Positions 55,650-64,000 of a DNA stretch of 64,000 nt are shown here, one piece after another (the first letter of the stretch is position 1; each line of letters starts with the position of its first letter). Under the pieces are notes generated by a model that saw nothing but the letters and a program-made list of their open reading frames with translations, had not been told where the DNA came from and did not search any database. The stretch is from contig NZ_JAUSXR010000001.1 of NCBI RefSeq assembly GCF_030816155.1, positions 3,100,001 through 3,164,000 on the forward strand. The letters are read 5' to 3'. The position numbers and the translations under genes are program-made. The stretch is from Arthrobacter woluwensis. GTDB lineage: Bacteria; Actinomycetota; Actinomycetes; Actinomycetales; Micrococcaceae.

Positions 55650-58600
55650 CGTGCCGCCACCTCGCTTTCCTCCTCGAGTTCGACATCGATCTGGGCGCCG
55701 AAGCCCCTCAGCACATCCAGCACCAGGCCGATCACCACGAGATACACCCCGATGTCGAAGAAGGTGCTCGTCACGAATTTCACGTCGCCCACCACGGGCA
55801 GGCCGAAGTGGACGATGGCGCTCTGGAACACGTTCCCGCCCAGCAGGAGCGGGGCGAGCCCCGACACGGCGGCCAGCGCGAGGCCGATGCCGAGCACGAG
55901 GCCTGGGCTCATCCGGACGGCTTCCGCGAGTTCGAAGCGACCGCCGGCCAGGTACCGGATGGTCAGGGCCATGCCGGCCATCAAGCCGCCGGCGAAGCCG
56001 CCGCCCGGAAGGTTGTGCCCCGCGAACAGCAGGTACACGGAGAGCACCACCATGGTGTGGAAGATGAGCCGTGTGACCACCTCGAAGAGGATGGAACGGC
56101 GTTCCGGAGCCAGCGTCCGGCCGGCCACGATCCACGGGTTCCGCAGTGCCACACCGGTCTTGGCGCGGGGCGGCGCCCCGAACTTGCGGGCCGTGGCAAG
56201 CGCCGCGGCCTCTGCGGAGCCCTCCGCCTGGACGCGTACCCGTCCGACGCTGCCGGTCTCCACCCCGGCACTGCGGCCGAGGCTGTTGCCGATGTTCCGG
56301 ACGAAGATCAGGCTGGCGACGCCGGTGGCGGCCAGGGCCAGCACCGAGATCTCGCCGAAGGTGTCCCAGGCCCGCAGGTCCACGAGCGTCACGTTGACCA
56401 CGTTGAGGCCGCCGCCCTGTTCGTAGGCGAGCTTCGGGAAGTCGAGGGAGATGGGCGACGCCACCCGGGAATCCGTGGCGAAGAGCGCGAACACCACCAT
56501 GGCGGCGCCGAAGGCCAAGCCCAGGATCACGCGGATCACCCGGAAGTGACCGCCCGTGCGGTCCCGGAGTTCCGGAGGAAGCCGGCGCATCGCCAGGACG
56601 AACGCCACCAGGGCCACCGTCTCCACGAGCATCTGGGTCAGCGCGAGGTCCGGCGCACCCTGCAGCGCGAAGATCAGCGCCATGCCGTAGCCCGTCACGG
56701 AGACGAACAGGACGGCCATGAAGCGCTTGTCGGCGCGGACCGCGCCGAAGGCGCCGATCACGATCGCCAGGCCGATGAGCCACTGGAACGGCGAGCCGGG
56801 GTCGATCCAGTACAGATTCGACGGCACCGCCTGGCCATGCCAGAGCAGCGTGACCGCCGGCATGATCACCGCGACGGCGAGGATCACCACCAGGTAGAAG
56901 AACAGGGAACCGCGCTGCGTGCGGCCCGTGACCCAGACGGCGGTGTCATCGAGCCCGCCGATGACGTGCTGGTACACCCGGTCCGCTTCGGGGACCTTCG
57001 GCATCGCCGCCTGGAAGCGGGTGACCCGCTCGCGGGCGATCACGAGCAGGGTGCCGACCAGGAAGGTCACCGCGGTCAGGCCGAGCGCCGCCGTGAAGCC
57101 GTGCCACAGCTCGAGATGACCGGCGGAGGCCGCCTCCTCGATGTGTTCCTCGGTCTCCTGGAAGAGCGCCGCGTACGGCTGGACCCAGGAATCCACCGGC
57201 ACGGGCCACAGACCGTAGACCAGGCTGAGCGCGGCCAGGATGGCGGGCGACGCGAGGAAGGAGAAACGGATCGGCTTGAACGGCGTGGGCGGCACACCCG
57301 GCTTCGTCGAGAAAGCACCCCATATGAACCGAGCGGAATATGCGAACGTGAGTATAGATCCCACCACGATGCCGATCAGCACCACCGGGCCCCAGGGACC
57401 CGGCGCCGTCGACGTCTCGCCCGTAGCCCAGTCGACGAACGCCGTGAACACGCTCTCCTTGGCCACGAATCCGGCGAGCGGCGGGATGCCGGCCATGGAG
57501 GCCGCGGCCAGCACGGCCACGACGCCGAGCGCCCGGGAGGAGCGGAACACCCCGGAGAGCTTGCGGACGTCACGCGTTCCCGTCTGGTGGTCGATGATGC
57601 CCACCACAAGGAACAGCGCGGCCTTGAACAGACCGTGCGCGAGGAGCAGGGCGAGTCCCGCAAGGGCCGCCTCGGGCGTCCCCAGGCCCACCACCATCGT
57701 GAGGAAGCCGAGCTGCGACACCGTGCCGTACGCCAGGATGAGCTTGATGTCCGTCTGGCGGAGAGCCCGGTACCCGCCCACCAGCATGGTGATGAGCCCC
57801 AGACTGAGGACGACGGGGAGCCACGTCTCGGCCTGCGCGAAGCCGGGCGCCAGACGCGCCACGAGGTAGATGCCCGCCTTCACCATGGCCGCCGCGTGAA
57901 GGTACGCGCTCACCGGGGTAGGCGCGGCCATCGCGCCGGGCAGCCAGAAGTGGAACGGGAAGAGCGCGCTCTTGGTGATGGCGCCGACCAGTACCAGCAC
58001 GACGGCGACGCCGAGCGCGGCGGCCGCGGCGCCGTCGCGGTTCGCGCCCGTCAGCAGGGCCGGGGCGCGCTCCAGGAGGGTCGAGACGCGACTGGTCCCG
58101 GTGATCTGAGCCATCATGAGCAGGCCGATCAGCATGGTCAGGCCGCCGGCCGTGGTGACGATCAGGGCCGTGAGGGCGGAGCGCCGGGCGGACAGGCGGG
58201 CCCGGGCGTAGCCGATCAGGAGGTAGGACAGGATCGTGGTCAGTTCCCAGAACACGAACATGAGGATGAGGTCGTCCGAGGTGACCAGGCCGAACATGGC
58301 GCCCGCGAAGGCCAGGAGCTGAGCGCCGAAACTGCCCAGATCGGCGTCGTCCGCCTTGAAATAGCGGGCGCAGTACGCGAGCACGAGCGATCCCACGCCG
58401 AGGACCAGGAGGCACATCACCCAGGACAGCGGATCCATGCGGAAGGTCAGGTCCAGCTGGAGCTGCGGGATCCAGTCGAAGTGCTCCACGAGGCCGGCGC
58501 CGTAGGCGGCGGGGTACTGGAAGAGCAGCCAGACGAAGGCGGCGGCAGGGGCCGCGGCCAGGAGGTAGAAGGCGTTCCGCCCCAGGCGCTTGAAGATCAG

Positions 58601-58696
58601 CGGAGCCACCGCGGCAAGCGCGAAAAGGGAACAGAGGACTAGGGTCACGTGGTCATCACCACTTCCGGTGTTGCTGGCCGCGGGCAGTCCTGTCAT
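55646..58696 (-). CDS. mrpA: Mrp-type Na+/H+ antiporter fused subunits A and B
   Basis: The 1016-residue protein has a NuoL-like N-terminal part (~1-650) with the GIPPLAGFVAKE and KSALFPFHFWLPGAMAAPTPV segments. An MrpA-specific middle and a C-terminal MrpB domain (~855-985: VVTRLIFHTMVVLSVYLLFA, HNLPGGGFAGGLMAGMAL) follow. No separate mrpB exists; the next gene is mrpC, overlapping by 4 nt. The start at 58696 (MTGLPAAS) was chosen because the -10 element TAAAAT (58728-58733) puts the transcript start near 58721, after the upstream ATG, and AAGGA precedes the chosen ATG. Confidence 0.95.
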   Translation of the reverse strand: MTGLPAASNTGSGDDHVTLVLCSLFALAAVAPLIFKRLGRNAFYLLAAAPAAAFVWLLFQYPAAYGAGLVEHFDWIPQLQLDLTFRMDPLSWVMCLLVLGVGSLVLAYCARYFKADDADLGSFGAQLLAFAGAMFGLVTSDDLILMFVFWELTTILSYLLIGYARARLSARRSALTALIVTTAGGLTMLIGLLMMAQITGTSRVSTLLERAPALLTGANRDGAAAAALGVAVVLVLVGAITKSALFPFHFWLPGAMAAPTPVSAYLHAAAMVKAGIYLVARLAPGFAQAETWLPVVLSLGLITMLVGGYRALRQTDIKLILAYGTVSQLGFLTMVVGLGTPEAALAGLALLLAHGLFKAALFLVVGIIDHQTGTRDVRKLSGVFRSSRALGVVAVLAAASMAGIPPLAGFVAKESVFTAFVDWATGETSTAPGPWGPVVLIGIVVGSILTFAYSARFIWGAFSTKPGVPPTPFKPIRFSFLASPAILAALSLVYGLWPVPVDSWVQPYAALFQETEEHIEEAASAGHLELWHGFTAALGLTAVTFLVGTLLVIARERVTRFQAAMPKVPEADRVYQHVIGGLDDTAVWVTGRTQRGSLFFYLVVILAVAVIMPAVTLLWHGQAVPSNLYWIDPGSPFQWLIGLAIVIGAFGAVRADKRFMAVLFVSVTGYGMALIFALQGAPDLALTQMLVETVALVAFVLAMRRLPPELRDRTGGHFRVIRVILGLAFGAAMVVFALFATDSRVASPISLDFPKLAYEQGGGLNVVNVTLVDLRAWDTFGEISVLALAATGVASLIFVRNIGNSLGRSAGVETGSVGRVRVQAEGSAEAAALATARKFGAPPRAKTGVALRNPWIVAGRTLAPERRSILFEVVTRLIFHTMVVLSVYLLFAGHNLPGGGFAGGLMAGMALTIRYLAGGRFELAEAVRMSPGLVLGIGLALAAVSGLAPLLLGGNVFQSAIVHFGLPVVGDVKFVTSTFFDIGVYLVVIGLVLDVLRGFGAQIDVELEEESEVAAR

Positions 58697-58727
58697 CCGG
58701 AGCGGTTCCTTAAACAGGTGTCTTCTC

Positions 58728-58754
58728 ATTTTAGCAACTGGCGCCCGTTACTAT
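58728..58754. promoter_or_regulatory. Divergent promoters of the mrp operon and the MFS gene
   Basis: On the minus strand TAAAAT (58728-58733) serves mrpA. On the plus strand TACTAT (58749-58754) ends 7 nt before the MFS start at 58762, giving a leaderless message. The two -10 boxes are only 15 bp apart, so the two transcripts probably compete for polymerase. Confidence 0.55.
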
Positions 58755-58761
58755 TCGTGCT

Positions 58762-60144
58762 ATGAGCCCCGAAGCGACTTACAACGCCGGTAGCGAACAC
58801 GCGTCGCAGGAGACCGGACGGCGGCGGGGCATGGTCCTGGCCTGGGCCTCGTGGGATTGGGGCTCGGCCTCGTTCAACGCGGTCATGACGACGTTCGTTT
58901 TCACCGTTTACCTGACGTCCAAAGCATTCGGCGGCGAGGACCACGCGTCCGGAGTCCTGGGTCTCGGTTTCGGGCTGGCGGGCTTCGCGATCGCCCTGCT
59001 CGCCCCCGTGACGGGCCAGCGCGCGGATGCGGGCGGTCGGCGGAAGCTCTGGCTCGGCATCTACAGCGCCGTGGTGGTCATCCTCATGGCGCTGTGCTTC
59101 TTCGTGCGGCCCGAGCCCGAGTACCTCCTGCTCGGCGTGATCCTCATCAGCGTGGGGCACGTGTTCTTCGAACTGGCCGGGGTCAACTACAACGCCATGC
59201 TGACCCAGATCTCGACTCCGGCGACCATCGGGCGGGTCTCCGGCTTCGGCTGGGCCGCCGGGTACCTGGGCGGGATCGTGGCGCTGCTGCTGGTGCTCCA
59301 GCTGTTCGTCCAGCCCGCGTTCCACTGGTTCGGCGCGTCGACCGACGACGCCCTCAACATCCGCCTCGTGGCGCTCTTCTCCGCGGTGTGGTTCGGGGTG
59401 TTCGCGCTGCCGGTGTTCTTCCGGGTGCCGGAACCCCCGGTTCAGCCGGGCGAGGCGCGGGTGGGTTTCCTGCAGTCCTATGTGGTGCTCGTCCGGCGGA
59501 TCCGGGCCCTGTTCCGGCGGTCCCCGCACACCATCTACTTCCTCCTGGCGAGCGCGGTGTTCCGGGATGGCCTCGCGGCGGTGTTCACCTTCGGCGGGGT
59601 GATCGCGGCCGGGACGTTCGGCTTCCAGCTCAAGGACGTCATCTTCTTCGCGGTCTTCGGGAACGTGGTGGCCGCGGCGGGTGCGATCCTGGGCGGCTTC
59701 CTGGACGACCGCATCGGGCCGAAGCGCGTCATCGAGCTGTCCCTGGTGGGCCTCCTCGTGGCGGGGACGGCCATCCTGATCCTGGGCAACAGCGAATATT
59801 CCTTCTTCGGCATGCAGTGGCACGGCAAGCTGACGTTCTGGGTGTTCGGGCTGCTGCTCTGCCTGTTCGTGGGGCCGGCGCAGGCCTCCGCACGGGCATT
59901 CCTGGGGCGGCTGGCCCCCGACGGCGAGGTGGGCGAGCTCTTCGGCCTCTACGCCACGACGGGCCGCGCGGTGTCCTTCCTGGCGCCCACGCTCTTCACC
60001 ATCTCCATCGCCGTGGCGTCGCGGTACGTCGCGGAGGGCCAGGCGCAGCGCTGGGGGATCCTCGGCATCATGGTGGTGCTCCTGGCCGGCCTGCTGGTCC
60101 TGATCCCGGTCAAGGCCCCGGCGAAGGACAAGGTCACCGCCTGA
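58762..60144 (+). CDS. MFS transporter, Atg22/UMF1-like
   Basis: The 460-residue protein has about 12 membrane helices. The N-terminal segment WASWDWGSASFNAVMTTFVF and the FFELAGVNYNAMLTQI and RVSGFGWAAGYLGG segments are typical of the bacterial UMF1/Atg22-like branch of the MFS. Yeast Atg22 exports amino acids from the vacuole; the bacterial proteins are uncharacterised, and amino-acid efflux is only a guess. It is divergent from mrpA with overlapping promoter regions. The message appears leaderless. Confidence 0.9.
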   Translation: MSPEATYNAGSEHASQETGRRRGMVLAWASWDWGSASFNAVMTTFVFTVYLTSKAFGGEDHASGVLGLGFGLAGFAIALLAPVTGQRADAGGRRKLWLGIYSAVVVILMALCFFVRPEPEYLLLGVILISVGHVFFELAGVNYNAMLTQISTPATIGRVSGFGWAAGYLGGIVALLLVLQLFVQPAFHWFGASTDDALNIRLVALFSAVWFGVFALPVFFRVPEPPVQPGEARVGFLQSYVVLVRRIRALFRRSPHTIYFLLASAVFRDGLAAVFTFGGVIAAGTFGFQLKDVIFFAVFGNVVAAAGAILGGFLDDRIGPKRVIELSLVGLLVAGTAILILGNSEYSFFGMQWHGKLTFWVFGLLLCLFVGPAQASARAFLGRLAPDGEVGELFGLYATTGRAVSFLAPTLFTISIAVASRYVAEGQAQRWGILGIMVVLLAGLLVLIPVKAPAKDKVTA

Positions 60145-60170
60145 TCCCGCTCAGCACGCCCGCCCCACGC

Positions 60171-60231
60171 GTTGTGTGCTCAGTAGTTGCGGGTGTATCG
60201 GGCCAAGACCCGCAACTACTGAGCACGCAAC
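60171..60231. repeat. Intergenic palindrome, TTGTGTGCTCAG family (copy 2)
   Basis: 24-bp arms (60171-60194 and 60208-60231) with one position that would be a U-G pair in plus-strand RNA, around a 13-nt loop. Relative to copy 1 it has the compensatory pair CAGTAGTTG/CAACTACTG. Confidence 0.9.
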
Positions 60232-60321
60232 TGCGGGGACCTGGAACCACCGGAAACCGGAGCCATCCACATAGGTGAAACGGCCCGACCGTTCGCGTTC
60301 CCGCCTTGTTCGGATGGGTGG

Positions 60322-61245
60322 ATGAGAGCACAAGAACTTCCCGCACGATTCCTGAACACCTCCTTCACCGTGGCGGACGCCCTGGCAGGTGGTGTGTCCA
60401 ACAGCCGCCTCCGGGCCGCCGACCTGCGAGCGCCGAGCCGTGGGATACGCATCCCCCGGGGCGCGGACCCGACACTCCTGGCGAGCCTTCGGGCTCTGAC
60501 CGCACTTGACGACGCGACGGCGATCTCCGAGCTGACCGCTGCACGCGCCCGGGGCATGCCGCTGCCGTTCTGGGCTGATCAACGGATCCATGTCTCGCGC
60601 ACACGGGGTGGCACGCACCCCCGCCGCGCCGGTGTGGTCGGGCATCGAACGCTGCTCCTTCCAGGAGAAGTCGAGTACCTGGCCGGTGTGCGCATCACCT
60701 CGGCAGCGCGAACCTGGCTGGATCTGGCGCACCACGTGCCCCTGGCCGATCTCGTGGCGGCGGGAGACCATCTCGTCAACGAGCACGGCCCGGACCACCC
60801 GTTCCCACGGGCGCCGCTCTGCACGGTGGCCGACCTCCGCCGAGTCACGGTGGCCCACCCCAAGATGAAAGGGAAAAGGAACGCCCTGGCGGCGTTGGAC
60901 CTGATCCGCCCGGGCGCGGACTCGGTGCAGGAGACCCGGATGCGCCTGATCCTGCTGGATCATGGCGTCCCCGAACCGGAGCTCAATGTGGTTCTCTACG
61001 ACCCCTGGGGCACCCCCCGGGTCTGGCCCGACCTTGCCTACCAGCGGCAGCGGTTCAGCATTCAGTACGACGGCAAGGTCCACGGGGAGGAGCGGCAGTA
61101 CGACAGGGACATCGCCCGGGCCACGATCACGGCGGAGCTGGGCTGGCAGGAACTACGGATCGGCGCCGCCGACCTCCGCGGAACGCGGCCGAGCGTGGTC
61201 CGGAAGGTACAACGGGCACTTCGCGCGGCCGGCGAGCCCTCATGA
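60322..61245 (+). CDS. Putative endonuclease-fold protein (DUF559/Vsr-like)
   Basis: I recognise this 307-residue protein only in part. The C-terminal ~110 residues (VQETRMRLILLDHGVPEPEL, VWPDLAYQRQRFSIQYDGKVHGEERQYDRD) resemble the Vsr/DUF559 branch of restriction-like nuclease folds. The PD...YDGK spacing fits a degenerate PD-(D/E)XK site. The N-terminal half may act in DNA binding and resembles the AbiEi-type antitoxin-like proteins common in actinobacteria. No partner toxin or methylase is beside it. It is flanked by two copies of the same palindrome. The start at ATG 60322 is uncertain, as no ribosome binding site is visible. Confidence 0.65.
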   Translation: MRAQELPARFLNTSFTVADALAGGVSNSRLRAADLRAPSRGIRIPRGADPTLLASLRALTALDDATAISELTAARARGMPLPFWADQRIHVSRTRGGTHPRRAGVVGHRTLLLPGEVEYLAGVRITSAARTWLDLAHHVPLADLVAAGDHLVNEHGPDHPFPRAPLCTVADLRRVTVAHPKMKGKRNALAALDLIRPGADSVQETRMRLILLDHGVPEPELNVVLYDPWGTPRVWPDLAYQRQRFSIQYDGKVHGEERQYDRDIARATITAELGWQELRIGAADLRGTRPSVVRKVQRALRAAGEPS

Positions 61246-61248
61246 CCA

Positions 61249-61311
61249 CGTTGTGTGCTCAGTAGTTGCGGGTGTCAGGGGCCAGGACCCGCAACTACTG
61301 AGCACACAACG
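61249..61311. repeat. Intergenic palindrome, TTGTGTGCTCAG family (copy 3)
   Basis: Perfect 25-bp arms (61249-61273 and 61287-61311) around a 13-nt loop, starting 4 nt after the endonuclease-fold gene. With copy 2 it brackets that gene. Confidence 0.93.
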
Positions 61312-61341
61312 CGAGGGGAGTCCGGGGACTAGGCTTATGCC

Positions 61342-61824
61342 ATGCACGTGGATGAAACCGACCTCCCCGGACTCGGGGTGCGGAAAGACTTCATGACCGC
61401 CAGCGGCCGCAGGATCGGCGTGGTGGTCCACCGTGATGGAACCACGGAGTTCATCGTCTCCACCTGGGACGACCCGGACACTTGCCAGGCCTCCATCCCC
61501 CTCACGGGGCAGGAGACCACCACCCTCGCTCAGCTGCTGGGCGGCCAGCTCATCGTCAACCAGCTCACGGAAGAGCACCGGGACGTCCCGGGCATCGTGA
61601 CGCGCCAGTTCTCCATCCTCCAGGATTCGCCCTTCCGGGACCGCCCCATGGGTGCAGCCTCGATCCGCACCCGCAGCGGCGTCTCGATCGTGGCGATCAT
61701 GCGGGAAGGCGAGGTCATCCCTTCGCCCGGTCCCGACGTCGTGCTCCACCGTGGTGACCTGCTCGTGGCGGTGGGAACGCTCGAAGGCCTGGACAGGGCC
61801 GCCGAAATCCTCCGCAAGGGATAG
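61342..61824 (+). CDS. K+/H+ antiporter regulatory subunit (KhtT-like, TrkA-C domain)
   Basis: The 160-residue soluble protein has an N-terminal domain (MHVDETDLPGLGVRKDFMTA...) and a C-terminal TrkA-C (RCK_C) domain at about residues 85-158 (RTRSGVSIVAIMREGEVIPS, GPDVVLHRGDLLVAVGTLEG). This is the form of KhtT, which gates the antiporter encoded next and in B. subtilis responds to cyclic-di-AMP. The stop is 2 nt before the antiporter start. TAGGCT ends 6 nt before the ATG, so the message appears leaderless. Confidence 0.92.
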   Translation: MHVDETDLPGLGVRKDFMTASGRRIGVVVHRDGTTEFIVSTWDDPDTCQASIPLTGQETTTLAQLLGGQLIVNQLTEEHRDVPGIVTRQFSILQDSPFRDRPMGAASIRTRSGVSIVAIMREGEVIPSPGPDVVLHRGDLLVAVGTLEGLDRAAEILRKG

Positions 61825-61826
61825 CA

Positions 61827-63023
61827 GTGGACCAACTCGCGGTGACCCTGATCGAGTTGGGGGCCGTGGTCTTCGTACTCGGCCTCCTGGCCCGGCTTGC
61901 CGGACGGGTGGGCATGTCCCCCATCCCGTTCTACCTGCTGGGAGGCCTGGGCTTCGGCGCGGGCGGGATCATCCAGCTCGACGGTGTCCGCGAGTTCAGC
62001 CACCTTTCGGGCGAGATCGGCGTGATCCTCCTGCTGCTGATGCTCGGCCTAGAGTACACCGCGGATGAGCTTTTCACCGGCCTCAGGAAATCCTGGCAGG
62101 CCGGTGTGCTCGACGCCGTGCTGAACGCCATCCCGGGCGCGGCCGTGGCACTCCTGCTCGGCTGGGGTCCGGTCGGCGCGCTCGTGATGGCCGGCGTCAC
62201 CTACATCTCGTCGTCGGGGATCGCCGCGAAGACCCTCACCGATCTGGGACGGCTCGGCAACCGCGAGACGCCTGTGGTCCTCTCCGTGCTGGTGTTCGAG
62301 GACCTCGCCATGGCCGTCTATCTCCCCATCCTGACGGCCACGCTGGCCGGCGTGGGCTTCTTCGGCGGGCTGCAGGCGGTGGCCATCGCGCTGGCGGTCA
62401 TCACGGTGGTGCTCCTGGTCGCGATGAAGCACGGGCAGCGCGTCTCGGCGATCGTGCACAGCGAGAACGCCGAAGTCTTCCTGCTCACGGTGCTCGGCGC
62501 GGCCCTCCTGGTGGCGGGCCTCGCCTCGGCGCTTCAGGTGTCCGCCGCCGTGGGCGCGTTCATGCTGGGCATCGCCATCTCCGGCGCGACGGCGCACAAC
62601 GCCACCCGGATGCTGGAGCCGCTGCGCGACCTCTTCGCCGCCATCTTCTTCGTGGCGTTCGGCCTCAGCACCGACGCGACGTCCATCCCACCGGTCCTCG
62701 GCTGGGCGCTGCTCCTGGCCGTCGCGACCACCGCCACCAAGATGCTCACGGGCTGGTGGGCCGCGGGACGGGCCGGGATCGGCAAGCCGGGTCGCGTGCG
62801 CGCGGGCGCGGCGCTCGTGGCGCGCGGCGAGTTCTCCATCGTCATCGCGGGCCTCGCGGTCGCCTCCGGCGCGGTGCCGGGACAGATGGCCGCCCTCGCC
62901 TCGTCCTACGTGCTCATCATGGCGGTCCTCGGGCCGCTGATCGCCCGGTTCATCGAAAGCTGGGCCAAGCCCTTCATCAAACCCCGCAAAGCGCCGGTGG
63001 CCGGAGCCGGAACCTCGGCCTGA
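61827..63023 (+). CDS. Cation:proton antiporter, KhtU-like (CPA2 family)
   Basis: The 398-residue protein has about 12-13 membrane helices and CPA2 marks: FYLLGGLGFGAGGIIQLDGV, LLMLGLEYTADEL and TYISSSGIAAKTLTDLGRLGNRETPVVLSVLVFEDLAMAVYLP, which carries the ion-path residues. It lacks the C-terminal RCK domain of KefB/C, which here is supplied by the separate KhtT-like subunit. It should export K+ in exchange for protons. It starts with GTG just after the regulatory gene, with which it forms a two-gene operon next to another pH/cation system (mrp). Confidence 0.93.
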   Translation: MDQLAVTLIELGAVVFVLGLLARLAGRVGMSPIPFYLLGGLGFGAGGIIQLDGVREFSHLSGEIGVILLLLMLGLEYTADELFTGLRKSWQAGVLDAVLNAIPGAAVALLLGWGPVGALVMAGVTYISSSGIAAKTLTDLGRLGNRETPVVLSVLVFEDLAMAVYLPILTATLAGVGFFGGLQAVAIALAVITVVLLVAMKHGQRVSAIVHSENAEVFLLTVLGAALLVAGLASALQVSAAVGAFMLGIAISGATAHNATRMLEPLRDLFAAIFFVAFGLSTDATSIPPVLGWALLLAVATTATKMLTGWWAAGRAGIGKPGRVRAGAALVARGEFSIVIAGLAVASGAVPGQMAALASSYVLIMAVLGPLIARFIESWAKPFIKPRKAPVAGAGTSA

Positions 63024-63042
63024 GGTCCGGTTCCGGCCACCG
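62995..63042 (+). terminator. Hairpin spanning the antiporter stop codon
   Basis: The arm at 62995-63014 lies in the last codons of the antiporter gene and pairs, with two small defects, with 63024-63042. The stop codon is in the loop. It is probably the terminator, shared with the convergent MFS gene. Confidence 0.7.
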
Positions 63043-63066
63043 TCGGATCGCTGCGGCGAGTTGGAC

Positions 63067-64000
63067 TCAGGCGGCGAGCGCCTCGTCCGACCGGATCGGG
63101 ATTCCTGCGCGGGAACGCGCGGCCAGCACCTGGCGGATGCGCCAGGCCGCGAAGATCGCCACCACGCTGATCACCAGGTGCATGATCAGGAACGCGTCCC
63201 CGAGTCCCGCACCCAGCAGCACGCCGGCGATCAGCGGGCCGGCCGCGGAGAACGCCGTCTGCAGCGCCGCGACCACGCCCAGGGTCTGGCCGACCATGCC
63301 GGCGGGCGCCAGCGACGCCGTGAGCGGGTTCAGCACCGGGCTGTACACCGTCTCCCCCACCGCGAAGATCCCGTACGTCATGACGAACAGCGCCGATGCG
63401 ATCCCGGGCATGAACTGCGCCACCGAGAGCAGCAGCCAGGACACCAGCCAGACCGAACCGACCGCCATGAGCAGGGTCGCGGCGGGCCGCTTGGCCGTCA
63501 GCTTCACGACGACGAGCTGCAGCGCCACGATCACCAGGCAGTTCACGGCCGCGGCGGTTCCGATCACGGACGGTTCGGCGTTCAGCACCGTGAGCGCGTA
63601 GGCGGGCAGGCCGGACTCGAACTGGGCGTAGAACCCGAGGGCGAGCGCGATCGTCACGACGGCGGTCCAGCGCATGGCGGGGTCCGCGAAGATGAGCCGC
63701 AGGGCGCCACGGCGGCGGCCGCCGTCGTCGAGCGCCTGATCGGTGGTGGAGGCGACGCCGTCGGGCACCGGGGCGGTGCCGCGGCCGAGGCTTCCGGCCA
63801 GTGCGATGATCGCCGAGGAGATCACGAAACCGCCGGCGGCCATGAGGAAGCCGACGGTCAGACCGTCGGCGCGGCCGAGGTCGACCACCAGGCCGGCCAG
63901 GAACGCGCCCGCGGCCATGCCGAGGGACTCGCCCGTGAATTTGTAGGCGAAGACCTTGCGGCGGTCGGCGCTGGAGGACCACTCGAGCGCGAGGACCTGC
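63067..64000 (-). CDS. MFS transporter, C-terminal part
   Basis: The open frame runs off the right edge, so the N-terminus is missing; ~310 residues are seen. About nine or ten hydrophobic segments alternate with short loops, with a central cytoplasmic loop (LGRGTAPVPDGVASTTDQALDDGG) as in MFS drug exporters. Segments such as AVGETVYSPVLNPLTASLAP and MVGQTLGVVAALQTAFSAAGPLIAG match the multidrug-efflux MFS group. The substrate is unknown. The gene ends 44 nt from the convergent antiporter gene. Confidence 0.85.
   Translation of the reverse strand, partial: QVLALEWSSSADRRKVFAYKFTGESLGMAAGAFLAGLVVDLGRADGLTVGFLMAAGGFVISSAIIALAGSLGRGTAPVPDGVASTTDQALDDGGRRRGALRLIFADPAMRWTAVVTIALALGFYAQFESGLPAYALTVLNAEPSVIGTAAAVNCLVIVALQLVVVKLTAKRPAATLLMAVGSVWLVSWLLLSVAQFMPGIASALFVMTYGIFAVGETVYSPVLNPLTASLAPAGMVGQTLGVVAALQTAFSAAGPLIAGVLLGAGLGDAFLIMHLVISVVAIFAAWRIRQVLAARSRAGIPIRSDEALAA

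Noticed and set aside
55808..58642. A 944-residue plus-strand frame opposite mrpA
   Set aside because: It is composed almost only of charged residues, His and Gly, as expected for the complement of membrane-protein codons.

Overview
The window is high-GC DNA of the kind found in Actinobacteria. Gene content points to a member of the Micrococcaceae such as Arthrobacter or a close relative. The supporting signs are a SAM-IV riboswitch, orphan WXG100 proteins, DUF4235 and CsbD proteins, a MurA-like enzyme with an N-terminal helix-turn-helix, a six-gene Mrp antiporter operon, and many genes that look leaderless (a TANNNT hexamer 6-7 nt upstream of the start codon). The species assignment is inference. 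I saw no tRNA, rRNA, CRISPR array, transposase or prophage.

Layout. 1-9.3 kb: end of a LysE exporter, a small acidic protein, a low-molecular-weight protein tyrosine phosphatase coupled to a P-loop/PabB fusion, ilvD, an XRE-type regulator, cardiolipin synthase and pabC. PabB and PabC together make 4-aminobenzoate for folate. 9.3-13.4 kb: a GNAT enzyme, an SRPBCC protein, a frameshifted quinone reductase and a FAD/Rieske oxidoreductase. 13.5-15.8 kb: a SAM-IV riboswitch controlling a DUF1737 protein, a rhodanese and metZ (sulfur assimilation into homocysteine). 15.8-21.3 kb: three WXG100 genes, two of them nearly identical, around an opposite-strand operon for a circularly permuted ATP-grasp enzyme, an alpha-E protein and a transglutaminase-like protein. 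21.4-34.1 kb: a MerR/aldo-keto reductase pair, a lower-GC HNH nuclease, a CHY zinc finger protein, a secreted M23 peptidase, an MHS transporter, a tandem MmpS-like membrane protein, small stress and unknown genes, and a membrane-anchored protein related to the exonuclease VII large subunit. 34.2-42.6 kb: HrpB helicase, a DUF308 protein, HTH-MurA, and a YkoEDC-type ECF transporter under a TPP riboswitch. 42.9-52 kb: a DsbA-like lipoprotein, TetR/MMPL exporter, DUF4235 protein, amidohydrolase/TetR pair and an atypical second-type arginyl-tRNA synthetase. 52-64 kb: the mrpACDEFG operon, an Atg22-like MFS protein, an endonuclease-fold protein, a KhtTU-like K+/H+ antiporter and part of another MFS exporter.

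The most unusual features are in the non-coding and fusion layer. About twenty long intergenic palindromes (arms about 12-30 bp) fall into several sequence families that recur through the window. Some copies differ by compensatory or G-U changes, and one forms the end of a coding sequence. A shared promoter element, GGGGA-N4-TCCCC, lies upstream of all three WXG100 genes and of the tandem MmpS-like gene, which suggests an undescribed regulon. Other notable items are the PabB and MurA fusions, the membrane-tethered ExoVII-like protein, and a TPP riboswitch followed by a hairpin that hides the ribosome binding site.
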